Assembly: GCF_000143415.4 (NCBI RefSeq)
Contig: NW_003314293.1
Coordinates: forward strand, 664,473 to 728,472
Source of the DNA: Selaginella moellendorffii
Lineage: Eukaryota > Streptophyta > Lycopodiopsida > Selaginellales > Selaginellaceae
Direction: 5' to 3'
Length of the DNA stretch: 64,000 bases
The first letter of the stretch is position 1. Every line of letters starts with the position of its first letter. Both the position numbers and the translations under genes were made by a program. Under the pieces are notes generated by a model. The model was not told the DNA's origin. It worked only from the letters and a program-made list of their open reading frames with translations, and made no database searches. This document shows, piece after piece, positions 1 through 13,617 of the stretch.

Positions 1-110
1 TTGCTTTTCCAGAGCTTTGTACCGCTGCCATCGAGAATGAGACGGCTCTCCTCCTGGGAGTGCATGTGTTCCTTGAAGAAACCTTTCACTCTGGCGTCGA
101 AGTCGACCAT
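1..110 (-). CDS. Possible 5' end of an unrecognised protein, cut by the window edge
   Basis: The minus strand is open from an ATG at 110 to the window edge (36 codons). The reading begins MVDFDARVKGFFKEHMHSQE and continues as a hydrophilic, soluble-looking sequence. Third codon positions are mostly G or C, as in the clear genes of this window, whereas the plus-strand readings look less natural. I do not recognise the family, and without the rest of the gene it cannot be named. It could also be a chance open frame. Confidence 0.3.
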   Translation of the reverse strand, partial: MVDFDARVKGFFKEHMHSQEESRLILDGSGTKLWKS

Positions 111-162
111 CGCTTCTCGAGAAACCGTTATGACTTCCTGCAACGAGATTGTCAAACATTGA

Positions 163-285
163 TGGATCGAAAGGAAAAAGCAAGTAGAGAACGATGGCGG
201 CGTGGCTACGTACGGAGTATTTGTAGCCGCGGTCGCTCCTTATGTTCTTCAGCTCGGTGTCGGACTCCCAATTATCAACATCTAG
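163..285 (+). other. Short hydrophobic reading resembling the C-terminal half of TOM6
   Basis: After an in-frame TGA at 160-162 the frame is open to TAG at 283-285. Its second half reads VATYGVFVAAVAPYVLQLGV, one predicted membrane helix. Plant TOM6, a subunit of about 54 residues in the outer-membrane import complex, ends in a similar helix with a conserved PYVL. No in-frame ATG is present, so a start would need an upstream exon that I could not locate. The likeness rests on about 20 residues and may be chance. Confidence 0.2.
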
Positions 286-2960
286 CTTCCAGGTGAGAAT
301 TCCCAGGCCTGTGAAGAACCAGAAATTTTATAATGCGTTAGCTTCTCTCCTTTGCAGATATGCTACTTTCAAGACTACCATGCACATGAGAGAGAGGGAT
401 GGCGCGGTTTGGATGATACTTGTGAGCAAGCTTTTCGTTTTCGTCGGTGCTGTTGTACTCCCAGGCTTGAATCTCCGACTAAACAATCCCCCAGACAAGA
501 GTCAGCTGCAATTCGAAGGTAGAAAAACACAAGAGCTTACTTTCGATGCTTCCATTCTGGCTTCTGTGCAGAAGAGAAGAGCAGGAGCAGAAATATATTT
601 TGAAGATCGTGGAGGGGAAGCAGCAGATCGAGACAAAGGTGGAGTGACAAGTCGGAGGAGCTTAAACAGTGGTGCGGCCTAGTTGACTTGCTCGAGGTGG
701 GACTTTTTCTTCCTCGCCGCTCACATTGTGTCTTCTTTTATAGATGGCTTTAACCTCGGCCAGGAACACAAGAAAAGCTCAAGAGGAAGGGGAAGACCGG
801 TGACTGGTCCAGTGGGGGCCCCAAGGACGAGCATAAGATAACACTTCGCACCAGTGCTGCTATGACTAGTCCTAGCCGCAATGCTGGGATTTAAATGCGG
901 GAACGAGCAAAGCACAGTAGCTACCAGCAGCGGCAGCAGAAAGAGAAAGAAAAGCAACATCTATGGTCCGGTCGCGAGCAGGAGTAGTTTGCTCTTCGCT
1001 GATTCCGAGGAAAGTTATGGAAACAGGAATGGAAGTGATGGAGACGGACGGAAAGAAGACGGGAAAAAAAGTAAAAACAAAACGAAGCAGAGTGGGGGTG
1101 ACTTTAAAACTCGCGACGAATCGAAGGAGGCTGAAGAGAGGAAAGCAAAACCGACATGCAAGCTTAAGTTTCGACGTAGAAAAGGGGAGTAGTGGCTGCT
1201 GCCGGTGCGGGTGCTGCTTCACGTCAGGCAACTGATATAACGGAAAAACGAACAGAATTGGAGCAAATGGCTGGAAGAAAACAAAGAGCTGAAAATGGAG
1301 GACAAGAGATCAGGTTGGAGCGAGACGGTGCGAGCGAGTAGCATGGCGTCACGTGGGTGGATTCAATGGCCTCGCTGCATGCACATTAAATGCTCGCCAA
1401 CACGCTGCTGCTGCTGCAACTTGGATCGATCGGCTGTTTGGTGGTGAGAGAGAGCTTTCCTTCTCGGACATGCTACAAACCATCAGGTACAAAGATCGCT
1501 TCTGCTTCTGCTTTTCATGCCATGCATTGATTCTCGGACGGTTGAGGCTTTTGCCCGTGGTCTTTTTGTGTTCTTTTTTTGGCTTGAACGCTTCATTTAA
1601 GTATCGTGCCTGCGTTTCTTTACTCTTTCCCCTGGCATGTTTTTGTACCATGATGGCTTCTCATTGCTTGCATTTGCAGGACAAGGGAGAGCTTCTTTTT
1701 CCCAGAGGGAGACTACTATAGCACTATCAGTTCAAGTAAAACGGTACTTGGTCTCCTGGGTAGCCGGAGTTGAGTGCTGATTTCGATGTGGTCCTTTTTC
1801 CAGGAGCCGTCGCAAAACGTCGCAGGATCTAGCGGGGTACTGGGAGTCGGCTGCCAGTTTCTACGATGCTACGCGATGTGATTGTACGAGAATCACGCTT
1901 GACAAGATCTGCGCAAACGAGAAGAGCAGGCGATTGATTTTCCAAGCCTGAAACTCCGAGAGAAACAGCATGAGAAAGTCTATGTTGTCCCCCATGTGAG
2001 ATTAGCATGTGGAACCGAGCGCTCACATGTTTGTGCTCGGCTTTCTAGGCCGGTTATATTCTTTGGATCGGCATTGGGTGGCACGTATACGAGCGACGAT
2101 TCGGCTTACGTACGGATCTGGTGCTTAAGTACACGAAACTAAGGAAAGATTCTACGACGGAGTCGAAGTTTACCTCGAAAGTATATGGCACGGCTTGCCA
2201 AAATAGCTATTTGCATGGCTTAAACCCCTGGAACTCCTACAAAACGCTCGCGTGAATTAAAGCCTCGCCACCACGAACTCGAAAGGGTTGATATTATAGA
2301 CTCTTTGTGATTCGAGGGGAACTTATCATCACACCACCTATAGAGCATGCTTTTTCTAGTTCTAGATTATATGAGCCAAATTCTGGTTTGGTTTTCGGGA
2401 AAAGCTTTGGTGTTTTTCGTGATACTTGCAATAAATATCTAGATATGTGCATGTATTAAAATTGAATGAAGTCATGTTGTGAGGAGTCGTAGTTCAATAG
2501 TTTAGGAATTGTTTGGATTTAGTGGAAAGTCAGAAGCTACATGAAACTACCGACCATGGGCACCAGGATGAGGTTTCTTACAGTCTGATTGAGATGGGGT
2601 GTTTGGAAGAAAGGAAATGCAGGAGTTGAAGTGGCAGTTACCTGCATGATGTTTCAAGTATGGTGGTGTCAAGTCTTCCTAGAAGACTTGACAAACTGAA
2701 AGGGAAAAAGATCATGGCAAGCAGCAGATGACTTTATTGTTTGCTGGGCCTGCAATCAAGTCTTCTAGGAATGAACTCACATGCAAGTTCAAGTCAAGAA
2801 GATTTTCTCTCTTTTTTTTTTTGGTTTTCTTTTCTCTGCTATAAAAATAGCAGGATTCTAACATGAAGCCTCAGAGAAACAGCAGAGGAAGTGTGTGTGT
2901 GCCACGATCCTTCCTACAAGTAGTTGTTTATCTTTCAGTAAAAGAATGTTGATGTTTATC
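286..2960. other. Intergenic region without a supportable gene
   Basis: Several open frames of 60-150 codons overlap on both strands between 240 and 1720, but none looks like a known protein and their composition is biased. The stretch 880-1240 is purine-rich, giving Lys/Glu/Arg runs on plus and Phe/Leu runs on minus. 1740-2960 includes a T-run near 2812-2822. The 3' UTR of the phosphodiesterase gene probably lies just below 2961. Nothing else stands out. Confidence 0.6.
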
Positions 2961-4349
2961 TTAGCCCATAAGTTTTGAGTTGAGAGTGTCCACGGCTTGA
3001 AATGTGCCACCGCCTTCACTTTGCTGACAAGAAAAAGAGAGCAAACCATGTAAATGGCGTTCATTTGTACTTAGACTTACTGCGTAGAAATTCACTGCCA
3101 GGAAGTTTGCATATCGATTTCCAGATGATTTCGCGCAAACGTCGAGCATTGCGAAAAGGGACTGGCCGTGATCTTTGCATTCCCTCGGTTCAAACGGAGT
3201 TGTGGGGAAATAGTTCTCAACGAAAAGTGAAACGGAGCGAGAAGCTAAAGGTGGCGATTCATCACGATTTCTACAACTCCCATTTTCCATCCCATCGTCC
3301 CCATCTACACAAATCACAAGTTTAACAATGACTCCACAGGAAAAGAGATGGATTTGCTGCAAGCTTACATTGATTTTCAGACGTGTATCTCCATTGGTAA
3401 GCGATGCCTTCGGTGGCTTCTTTAGCCTGTGACGAGGTGAACACGAGCAATCTCTGGTTGCTTGCAATCATGTCCGCTAGAGTTGGCCAATCTCCACCCG
3501 ACTTTGGCATCTTTGAGACTGGGAACCACAACTTGTCAAGCCCGGCCGCCTTGAAGACGTTGGTCACACCATTTTGGGTGCGAACATAATCTTCAATGAA
3601 GATGGTGATAACTTCTCTAGGATTTGCTGCTAGAAAAGCCTCAACCTCGCGCAGCGTCTCTACTGCCGGTTGCTAAAGGAAAGAAGGCAAGAAAAATGTA
3701 AAACAAAGGTCCAGAGGCAGCTTAGACTTACAAAAGCCGTGAAATCATAGCATATCCCTCCAAAAGAATGGCAGAGCCAAATATCATTTTTAAAGTCGTA
3801 TAAATCCAGCATCAAACCCCTCACTCCATTCTGCATAGTGGCAAAAAACAAAAGCTTCAACATTTCAGAGGATATTGAGCGAACCTGGAGCTGACTCGTG
3901 ACGGTGTCATCCTGGTTAGTGGGAGCAAATCTGGGGACTGGAAATCTTTGCTTCTCAGTTGAGATTGCAAAAGAATTATGGGTGGTAAGCCATGCATACT
4001 TGTTGAATGGCAGATCTGTTCGAGCCTTTGAAAAAGTAAAAATAAATGAAAGCGTTATGGAAGTTCTAGCTAGCCAGGAACGCGTAGAATACCAGCAGCG
4101 TTGCATTAGAGCGTATGCAAATGGGTTCTATGATTCCCGCGGCTGCGCAGGAGCTACAGTGAAGACCAGTGGCACAGTCCTCGTTATTGAAACATCTCTC
4201 TCCAATCTTGCAGGAAGGATAAAGATGGGAAAAGTTTGCATGAAAACGGATACATAGGATAGAACAATTACCTTGCATGAGTGATTTGAGCATGCTTGGG
4301 CGCCAAGGAGGGAGAGGAGGAGGACCAATGGCAGCATTTCCTCAGCCAT
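2961..4349 (-). CDS. Secreted PLC-like phosphodiesterase (PI-PLC X-domain protein, plant type)
   Basis: Seven exons are read on minus: 4349-4272, 4206-4093, 4025-3885, 3830-3732, 3672-3369, 3304-3081 and 3023-2961. All have GT-AG introns and consistent phase, giving 340 residues. The N-terminus MAEEMLPLVLLLSLLGAQAC is a signal peptide. A cysteine-rich segment (CFNNEDCATGLHC) follows, then the X-domain with LPFNKYAWLTTHNSF (first catalytic-type His), NGVRGLMLDLYDF and WLCHSFGG (second His). The C-terminal half has FIEDYV and ends in EGGGTFQAVDTLNSKL, as in the plant family of At5g67130 type. Members lack the Y, EF and C2 domains of true plant PI-PLC and are thought to be extracellular or GPI-anchored. 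The usual C-terminal GPI tail is not visible, so the protein may be soluble. The substrate is unknown. Confidence 0.88.
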
Positions 4350-7172
4350 GAATTTGGTTCTAGGTTAACTCCCCCCTAGAAAAATGCCGTCGTTAGACTA
4401 CACGACAATCATCTTGGACCAACAAACGAGGTTTTAATATGCTTTCTTAAATTTAATCTTAAAGAAAATATTCTTAGTATCTGCTATTTGTATTATAGAT
4501 AAGTATTGGTATATTTCATAGACTTTACTTTCATACTTTAAATTCAATAATTATGCAATCTTTCCTTTCAGTTCTAAAATTAATTTCTGGGAGATTATTT
4601 GTTCTTAGCATTGAGTATCAAACTCATTAATTATCAGTTATACTTCATAGTTTAGTCCCAGTTTAGTCACAACTATTAGAAATTTTATCTTGGGTGCTAT
4701 AAGAATTATTATAAAAATATACAATATTTTTGGTTTGTTTAAGCAAGACTTAGAATAAGTTTTAATATTCTAGGATTTTACCATTTAACAGTTTTTATTT
4801 ATTTTATTAAATTTATATTTACAATTTATAAATGTTCCTAAATCCTTTCTAGTTTATTTTAGAAACTAAGTGTAATATGATTAATATTATGTATATAAAT
4901 TATAAATATGTTTAAGAGTTAAATTTTTGGGCTATAGTTAATGTTCCTTGTTTCTTACTCAAAATAAATTGTTATACATTGCAATGTTTAATTTTCTTAA
5001 TAGTAAGTGTTATTCTTACTTATTAATCTAATTGATCAAATAAAGTTTATAATTATAAGCATGTTGTAATTTATAAATACAAAATTAATCTTATTGCATA
5101 TCAACCATTAGATGATAAAATAAAAAATAATATACTAGAAAGGGTTTTAAATAAATTATAAATACAAGATTAATCTAAATGAATAACAACCATTAGATGG
5201 TAGCTAGAATATTGCTTAAGAAAACAAAAAATGCTGTTACATGGTTATTAATTATGAAATATACTAAACTCAATCCTTAGAAATGTGCATACTTGATTAA
5301 CTCAAAAACCTTAGCTTATATACAACCCTTATCTATTAAAATCCCACTATTGGAAGCTATCAAGACTGGATGGCAAATAAATATAGCTCATTTTGCCTAT
5401 AATAGATTTGTACTAGAAATAAAAAATATTGCCTTATAAGTAGGCAAGGGAAGGCAAGTGAAGATAAGAGTCTTCATCTTTTTGCGGCACATTTACAAGT
5501 ATTACACAACTTAAGAGAATCTCATGCCTCACATTGCCATTGAGCCACCACCTAATATCTCTCATAAGGGAGATAACTAGGGATGTGGATGTAAAGGAAA
5601 ATCTTGACAATACAAATTAAAGTAACAAAAATTCTCTTCTAAAAAAAACTTCCCTTTAGAAATGAAAATCCAAACTATGAGACCTCCAAGATTCATTCCG
5701 CAAAAATCCAATGGCTAAGTATGCTACAAAAAAGCTAAATGCAGCAAGTACAGTGATAAAACACCACACCCAGATCAAGAACAGAGTTATGACTTGTCTA
5801 TGTCTATAGAGATAACTCTGATGCTGATACAAATCTCTTCAAGCATCGGGAAAGTGACGACACTAAACGAATGATGGATGTTGAAGTTGTGGAAGAAATT
5901 TCACAATTTATAGGCTATAAAGTCCAGCACACAATGCACTTACAAATGTTGCAAAACTATTGACTGTAGATACAACTAATGAGGCAAATTTAGGCCAAAA
6001 AGATCACGGCCAAGAAACTCAACAGAATAAAGAGGATGAGGCTAGTCTAAATGAACTAGAGGAGTACAAGCTAAGTCTTCTTGAGTCCACCTATGCATTT
6101 GATAGTGACACACCCTTGGCTGATTAGTTTAACGAGATGAGGTAGCCACAACAGCAGTAGATACCGCAACAACACTACAAGGTCAAGGCTAATTGCACCT
6201 TCACTCACAGGACCACGAGTTAGTTGAGTGAGCCAATAGATGAAAGAGTTTGCTCAACACATCAAAAGAGGAGGCAATCAATCAATCGACAAGCTAATGC
6301 AGCCGGTAGAAGACAAAGAAACAACAAAATACCATGTGCAAGTCTTGAGCTACTTCAAGATAATCACTAAGAAAGTGGATGAAATCATAGGCAAGCAAAA
6401 TCATTAGTGCTACATAATCTAAGAACTCAAGAGTGCAATTCTAGCTTCCACATCCACCAATGTAAAGTGCATCAGACACCAAGAGTAGCGTATCAGTCAC
6501 CAAGAGTAGTGCATCACTATGTCCAACCAGGAAAATTAGATCATACGTTAGGAATTTAACAATCTATGTTGAAGTGTTGAGCTTGTCACTATAAAGACCA
6601 AGCTTAACAAATTAGAGTAGGATTTAGAGAATCTAATTGCCTAAGGACAGGTAGTAACTTTGTCATGGGGAGTGATGAAGAAGTAATGTTTTATCTTGTA
6701 TATCATCTTAGGCAGAGCAAAAAAAGAAACTTTAGGCAAAATGAAGTTACGTTTAAGCTTAAACATCCAAAGAAGCTAGACTCAACCTAAGCAACACTTG
6801 TCATAAACAAGCGAGAAACAATTAGGAATGAATATAATATTTAGACATGCTAGAAAACTCACTATTATATGCATTTGCTTTGAAGTAATTATCTTTTCTC
6901 CTGTTTATGATTATTTGTGCAAAATAGAGTTGAGAAAGTGATATGTGTTTATCTTTATTCATGCTTTTGGGGTTTTATAAGCAATTAAAAAGAACGACTT
7001 GAGAGACAATCTATATTGATTCAAATATAAAGGGAAAGGGCTCATGAATAAGAATGCACCCCTTTTCCAATTGATTAAAAATCTTAGGATATTTGAGGTT
7101 AAGTGTCTTTGTATTTGAATAGTATTAAGCTAAGTGACTTCTTGAGAAATCCAAATTCAGAAGCTTATAGGC

Positions 7173-7330
7173 TTGAAATTGAGTTCTCTTCTATTCTCTT
7201 CTCATTTTTCTTCTTCTTTTATTTCCTACATTCTTGTCTCTAATTGTTTGAGGTTGAGTTCTCTTCTATTTTTTTTTCTTTTTTTTTTCTTCTTCTTTTA
7301 TTTCTTACATTCTTGTCTCTATTTGTTTGT
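7173..7330. repeat. Imperfect tandem duplication of about 75 bp, pyrimidine-rich
   Basis: Two adjacent units (about 7173-7247 and 7248-7330) share TTGAGTTCTCTTCTATT, then TTCTTCTTTTATTTC and ACATTCTTGTCTCTA. The second unit has expanded T and C tracts. This is a simple local tandem duplication inside the decayed AT-rich region. Confidence 0.7.
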
Positions 7331-10300
7331 CACTATTTTGTAGGCAAAGGCAACAATGCAAGTATAGGCAAAAAATGCCTTATTTAATGGGAAAAATATA
7401 AGTTGTCTCTAAGGTATTCTAGTTCTTAGAAAAATCAGTATAATAGCATATTAAATGAAGTTGGCAATAGGGTAAGAATCCACCTAATTTATCATTTTTG
7501 TAAGTTGAAAATTATGCTTATAAAAAATGAATCTTACGTAGAGTCTTATAAATGTTAAAAGAAAGATAAGAGAATTGAACGAGCCCTAGAAAGTGTGACC
7601 AATCACTAGTGTGTCATCTTTGTAGTTGTGAGCTTGTTGCTATACTTAACATTGATTATATTAGCAAAGGTATAATTTGAGCATATATGTGGTCTAACAT
7701 AATGTCGGTACTCCACCAAGATGTAATAGAGTTTATGCATAAACCTAAGCTAAACATAAAACAGGAAGCAATACAATAAATTGGAAGCCAACCCAAACAA
7801 GAAGAAACATAACCAAATGTGGAAGTAAAGCAGATTATTAATATGCAAAATAAAATATAAATATATTTATTTATTAATTTTTAAAATATTTAAAACTAGG
7901 AGGTGGTAACTTAGGAGAAGATAAAGAATTTGATGAAGGTGATAGAAATTTTCTAGTACTTAGACAAATATAAGTGTTTATATCGAAATCATCTTTATAA
8001 ATTCTATGAAAATATGTAATTATAACCTTATATTTATTATAATACTTTAAATGTTGCACTCTTCACTAGATATATTAAAACTAATGCAAAAATAAAAAGT
8101 AAAATTGTAGAGTAAAAATGTTTTCTTTCCATGAATATAAACAAGGATACAAATGAAAATAAGAAGGAATATATAATATAGAACAAGTTATTTGACTTAA
8201 AATATCAATAAAACATGAGATAAGATGTTTGAGCTCACTCAGTTTAGTTAATATTGTCTTCCACACTCATTATATATAACATATAGATATTCAACAATGT
8301 TTATATTTTGTCATTATTAATATGATATGCACAAAGTAATCAAAAACAAAAGAACAGCTAACACAACTTATGTACTCCATAATTGCACTATGACATTTAT
8401 CCCCCTCTTTACTCACTTTGTGAGGAAATTGTGCTTGATACTAAAAATAATCTCTATAAATTCACTCCACTCCACCTTGCTTTAACTATGACAAACCCTT
8501 GGAATATACTACTATATATATTATAGGATATTCTAGTATACATTTGGTGACCTCCATTTAGCCATATTTGACCTGGAGGAATCCAAAATCTCTAATGTGC
8601 ACTCTTTATAGTGCCTTTTTATACTTCAACCAAGGATCGTCAAGTTATATGCATGGACTATTGTGAGTAAACTAGCAAGTTCTTGAGAAAGCCACTAGCT
8701 TGGAAGAGTCAAGGATGAGTTCTCCTTAGTAGAAGGTGACAATATGTGTTAGAAATCTGATACTCTAGTTTTGCAATCATTTGGTTCTATATTATTAATA
8801 CTCTTGACAATGATTGTGTTTAGTTGCTCATTATTAGTCTTCTTTTTGTAAGACTTCTTCATAATCTAGACTCTATTTCACTAATATCTCCCTTTGGCAA
8901 CAAGCTGGCTTGATTAAATCTCATTCTAGACTATATTTGGTGCAACCTCTAAGAGTGGGAGTGTTCTTGAGCACCTGTCTAATGATAGTGCATGGTCCAC
9001 TCCAATCAACTTCTCTAAATTTCCCCTTTTGGAAAATCTCTATTGATAAACCTATATATGTTCATTAATTCTAAATCATGCCATAATAGAAGAAGCATGC
9101 CGGTCAAGGGAAAATTGGCTGAACGACTATGTGCAGACGCGAGAGAGAACTTGTTGAAGATGTTATTGCTATCGTTGCAAGAAAAATAGAGGGCTTTATT
9201 TATGTCATTACTTACACATGTTACTATAATTGTGTGTTGCTGCTGTCAATTCCCACCTTAGTCACAAGCCTCCAAACACACAATTAAGTTAAGAATTAAC
9301 TTGAGACCTTTGATCCCCAAGAAGGCTCATGTGTGTGGTTGTGAGTGAGGATAAATTTGGCATTACTAGAATGAGCAAATGGATGTGCATTAATAGAAGA
9401 TTAGAGTACAATAGAGATAAGGATGGAGTTTGAGTGTTAACTCACCCCCTTAATTAGTCCTACATGATGGTAATCACCACTTCTTCCTATTCCTAAGTCT
9501 GAAGGTTTAAGTCTTAAGACTCAGGATGATACTTCTAAATGCAAGGTTGATTTCCTATACTCCACTTTTCTCCCATGATTGAGTTGAGCTTCATCTCAAA
9601 GCTCTCACTGCTCCATGGCATCAAAGTGTTTTGTTGCTATTGCAACTCTAGAGAGCTCATTCTTGAACTTGTTGAGCTTCTGTTAAAACTTGTCATAGTT
9701 GTTATTGTGATCACTCTTGTTGTTATCATCCATGATAATGGGTGCCTACTTTGCTTTGAGCTTTCAAATCTCATTGCAAAACTCTACATTCTCCTTGGAG
9801 AGTTCCTTGTTATGTGGCATATATAGATACCTAGAAAGCTGTATCTTGAATGCTCCTCTTGAGCTAGAGAATATTGCTCTGGATTTTTATGAGCTTTGCA
9901 TCGAGGGGCTGGTAGACAATGGCATTGATCATAGCTTGGACTCTGTCTCACATGAAAACACCCATTGGATAGATGTGAGAAAGACTCGCAAAATCTGCTA
10001 GCATCAAGCATTTGTGAGATAGGCTGGAGATGTTGTATTTTGTCCACAAACTAGAGAAATGTTTAGCTTAAGATCCAGTATAGAATATCAGGCTTATAGT
10101 GTCACTCCTACTCAAGATGCTCTCGACTGTGGTGTTTGCGGTGATGTGGCATGTTATTGATGTTAGTGTCGAGAGCTGATTTGGTGGTGTTGCTGTGTTC
10201 AGTGGAGATGCTAGAGGCTGCTCCTGTTGGGTTGTGTTGATGTTACACTCCTCTGGCTGTGATGATTATAAGTTTGGAACCTCCTTCTTGGCATTCATCT

Positions 10301-12039
10301 CATTCTTGGCATCATCTAGCAAGGTGGTTATGTGTTTAGGATCTTGTTCCTAAGTCTTCTCTTGAATTTCCTTGCCTTGTGCTTCATGATCTTTGTTGTT
10401 GGTTGTTTCCTGAACAGCTTTTCTGCTCTTGCATGTAGATGTTGCCTTGGCATTGTGTGTGGGTGGTATTATCTCAATTGATGCTCTTTATCTCTTTGTT
10501 GGTGGAGTTAATGTTGGTGATGACGACTCTTCTAGATCTTCTTCTAACTTGCTTTCATTATCTTTATCTCCTTTGCCATCATCATAGAGGAGGATGAAAT
10601 CTTCTTGTCTTTTTGAAGTGCATTCCCTTTTTCTTCATATTTGTGGTGTCTTTGTGTTTGTGGATTTGCTCGGTTTTTTGTTGCTATCATATGTTGTTAT
10701 CTCTTTGATTTGTAGTGGAATGGTGGTATCATGTGTATGAGTGTTGCAATGTAGGGAAGTGCAAGTGTTTCACATTTGAGGCCATCTTGGATCATTGTCA
10801 TTGTGACATGGAGTTCCTTGATGAGCTTATCACGAAGGTAGTTTGCAATTTCGACTTGTATCTTCCACTACAAGTCACTGTAGAGAATTACAATTGCTTT
10901 GCCGGTGAAAGTCATGGACTTCCACATCTCTAGTGTCGAGATTAAAAACTTGAGTTGCAGCTTGGCTTTGATCATTTATAGAGAATTTCCACTATTATAG
11001 TTCTTAAGTACCTTGATACACTTCAATAGAATCCCCTTCGTGGGAATTGATATCACTTGCTCTCCACCAGTGGGAAGTTTGAATGCCCATGTGAAGTATT
11101 TAGTGCTTAAGACAAATTTGTAGTTGTTGGTGTGCATGAAGTCTTCATTTTATGCTGGAAGAATCTTCTTAGCAATATTGATCTCATACTACTTTTCCAT
11201 GATTTTGGAGAATTCATAAAGCCCAACTTCATGTAGCCAAGTGTTGAGCTCTTCAATCCTCTTTCAAGTAGGATTGCAAGGTGAGAGGAGACTCACCTTG
11301 ATTATGCTGACTACCTTGGGATAGAAGATAAACTTCTTGGTGATGCTGCATGCTTATGTGCCCTGTTTTCCCATTTTGTTTTCTTGATCTCAGTGTGAAA
11401 TATTGTAGTCGAAGGCATTAGGGTTAAGGATTTCACCATTTCATCAAATTTGACTATATGTTAAGTGGTTTGAGTTCAATTCTCTAGCTTGAATTTTCTC
11501 TTTATTGATGTTGTTTTCTTGTTGGACCTTGTTTTCTCTTGATCTTGTATACATTTGTTGTTGAATCTTAGTGGATTGTGATGATTATTGATTATAATAG
11601 TGTCTTTTCTTGATTTCTTGAACTTGGAGTTTGAAAATTTTATTTGAGTTGAGTTTTCAAGCTTGATTCTTCTTGGAGTTATTTTCTTTTGTTTGATTGT
11701 TGAAATTTTCTTTGAGTTGATTTCTTGAGTTTGGATCTTGAGCTTTATTTCTTAAAATTTTTTTAAGTCGATTTGCCTTTTTATTGGAGTCTTGAATTTT
11801 GTGTTATAATTTCTTGAATTCTTGAGTGTCATGCTTGTGATTTTATTCAATGTTGGATTCTTGAGTCTCAAAGTTGTACTCTTCACGTCTTCCAAGATCA
11901 TTGTTAATAAAATTGGTGCTGATCAATCAATATTTATTAAGCTTGTTAAGGTTAACAGTTTAGAGATATTTGTTGTCAAGTGTTGTAATTACTACCATTC
12001 ATAAAGCTTTAACTTCACATCATCCCTCCTCTCAGAAAA

Positions 12040-12330
12040 ATGAAAGGTAATTAGGGTTCTTTTGTTGATAGGTTGAGATTTGAAAAAACATGAGGAAGAA
12101 GCACTGGTGAATTTATAGATAGTGCAACTAAGTTGTTGAATGTCATATTAACCTTTATAAACTTGTGGTTCAACTTACCACAATATTTGATATAGTCCCT
12201 TTCCTTGAGCAAAGAGCCTCTTAAACAAAACACATACCATAAATTGGGAAAATAAACTAGCACTAAATCATTTATTTTACTTTATAAATGGACAATAATG
12301 AGAGTTGTAGTCTCTTTATTGTCTCACTTG
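12040..12330 (-). mobile_element. Remnant of a Ty3/gypsy integrase C-terminus
   Basis: On minus this stretch aligns base by base, with many differences, to the integrase C-terminal region of the better-preserved element near 60400-60730. Shared blocks include the sequence for VHFP-type residues, the GL..GFIAQWKGPYW region and the GPQVYEV region, here eroded to LCLRGSLLKERDYIKYCG-like frames. Stops and frame changes make it non-functional. The matching upstream reverse transcriptase is not recognisable in the flanking AT-rich DNA. Confidence 0.6.
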
Positions 12331-13536
12331 AACCAATAGAAGAACCAATGGAAGAATGCTTATTAAATATTGATCTTAAAACTTAGTATTATAGCTTATG
12401 GGAATTGCACTTAACCTGTATTGACTAACACAAAAAAAATAACTAAGGATCTTTTGTTATAAAACTGAGTTTGAAAAATAAACACTAGATGAACTAATGC
12501 CAAATTTATTCATTTAAGGTCCCTTCACTACTTATATGACTCTTTATTTTTTGGAAGAATCTCACAAAAACTTTCCACTATAGTAGCACCAATAAAATGT
12601 TGTTGATGCCAATGCTTCCATCTAAAAAATAAAGGATGTTAATCAAGGAAATGCTAACAATGTTAATATTGTTTAGCTAACGTAGGAGCAAACATCATAG
12701 CTACAACCATATTCTTACCCTTAAACATGGGCAACAATACCATTAACCTCTATTAGAACAAAAAAATTTCCTCCAGAAAATGGAGTTGAAAAGTGATGTT
12801 TTTATAGTATTGTGTTAGTTGAAGAATATTGTTAAAGATAGTTAGGGTAGGTGCATTACAAAATCTTGATAAAATGTTAACCATAACATATTCAACTTGA
12901 TATGTTTTAACATATTTGGCTTTGCATGAAATAAGAGACTTTAAAAGTGAACATTAAATTGCATAAGTAACTTGAGTGGCCCTTAACAAAGACAATGCAA
13001 TTGGTAAAAGGCATTATCACAGTTGTCAGCATATCCAAATGCACACTTGAAAACGTTCAGGAAAAAGCTCTAATTTGCATAAATAATTACATTCAAACTA
13101 TTATACCATTGCAATACTATCCCTTAAATATGTGGGAAACTTGCATAGACACTAGATATTATCCCAAAAATGATAGTTGTCAATCATTACAAAGTGATTG
13201 AACCAATAGTACACATTATCCTTAAGATTCCCATTAAAAAAATCCAATTATATATGCAGCAAAAATAAAAGGAATTGCACCACATGTTATAAATACTACC
13301 ATTCATTGAGTTTGATTTGCATAGCATCAAAAAATTGCATTAATTGCTATTCTAGAGTTAAAGAAGGAGAAAAAGGTTGCTACAAAGGAGCAATATGCTA
13401 TTTTTCCATAAAGATGAGCAAAAAGAAAATAAAAAAACAAAAGAAAAGAAAAGAAAAGCTATAGGAATAAAGGAGATTTAGATAATACAAAAGTTAAATC
13501 TAAATAAAAAACACAAATCCAAACATTCTTTTGGGA

Positions 13537-13545
13537 ATATATATA

Positions 13546-13612
<67 letters not shown>
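13537..13612. repeat. (TA)n microsatellite
   Basis: About 76 bases of nearly perfect AT dinucleotide repeat, with one interruption (ATCTAT) near the left end. Confidence 0.95.

Positions 13613-13617
<5 letters not shown>

Noticed and set aside
1353-1721. Plus-strand frame of 122 codons
   Set aside because: It has Cys/Phe/Leu-rich content with an equally long frame on minus over the same bases; neither shows domain features.
7874-8266. Minus-strand frames of 61 codons in the AT-rich block
   Set aside because: They are rich in Tyr, Ile, Lys and Ser, as expected by chance in AT-rich DNA, with no family likeness.
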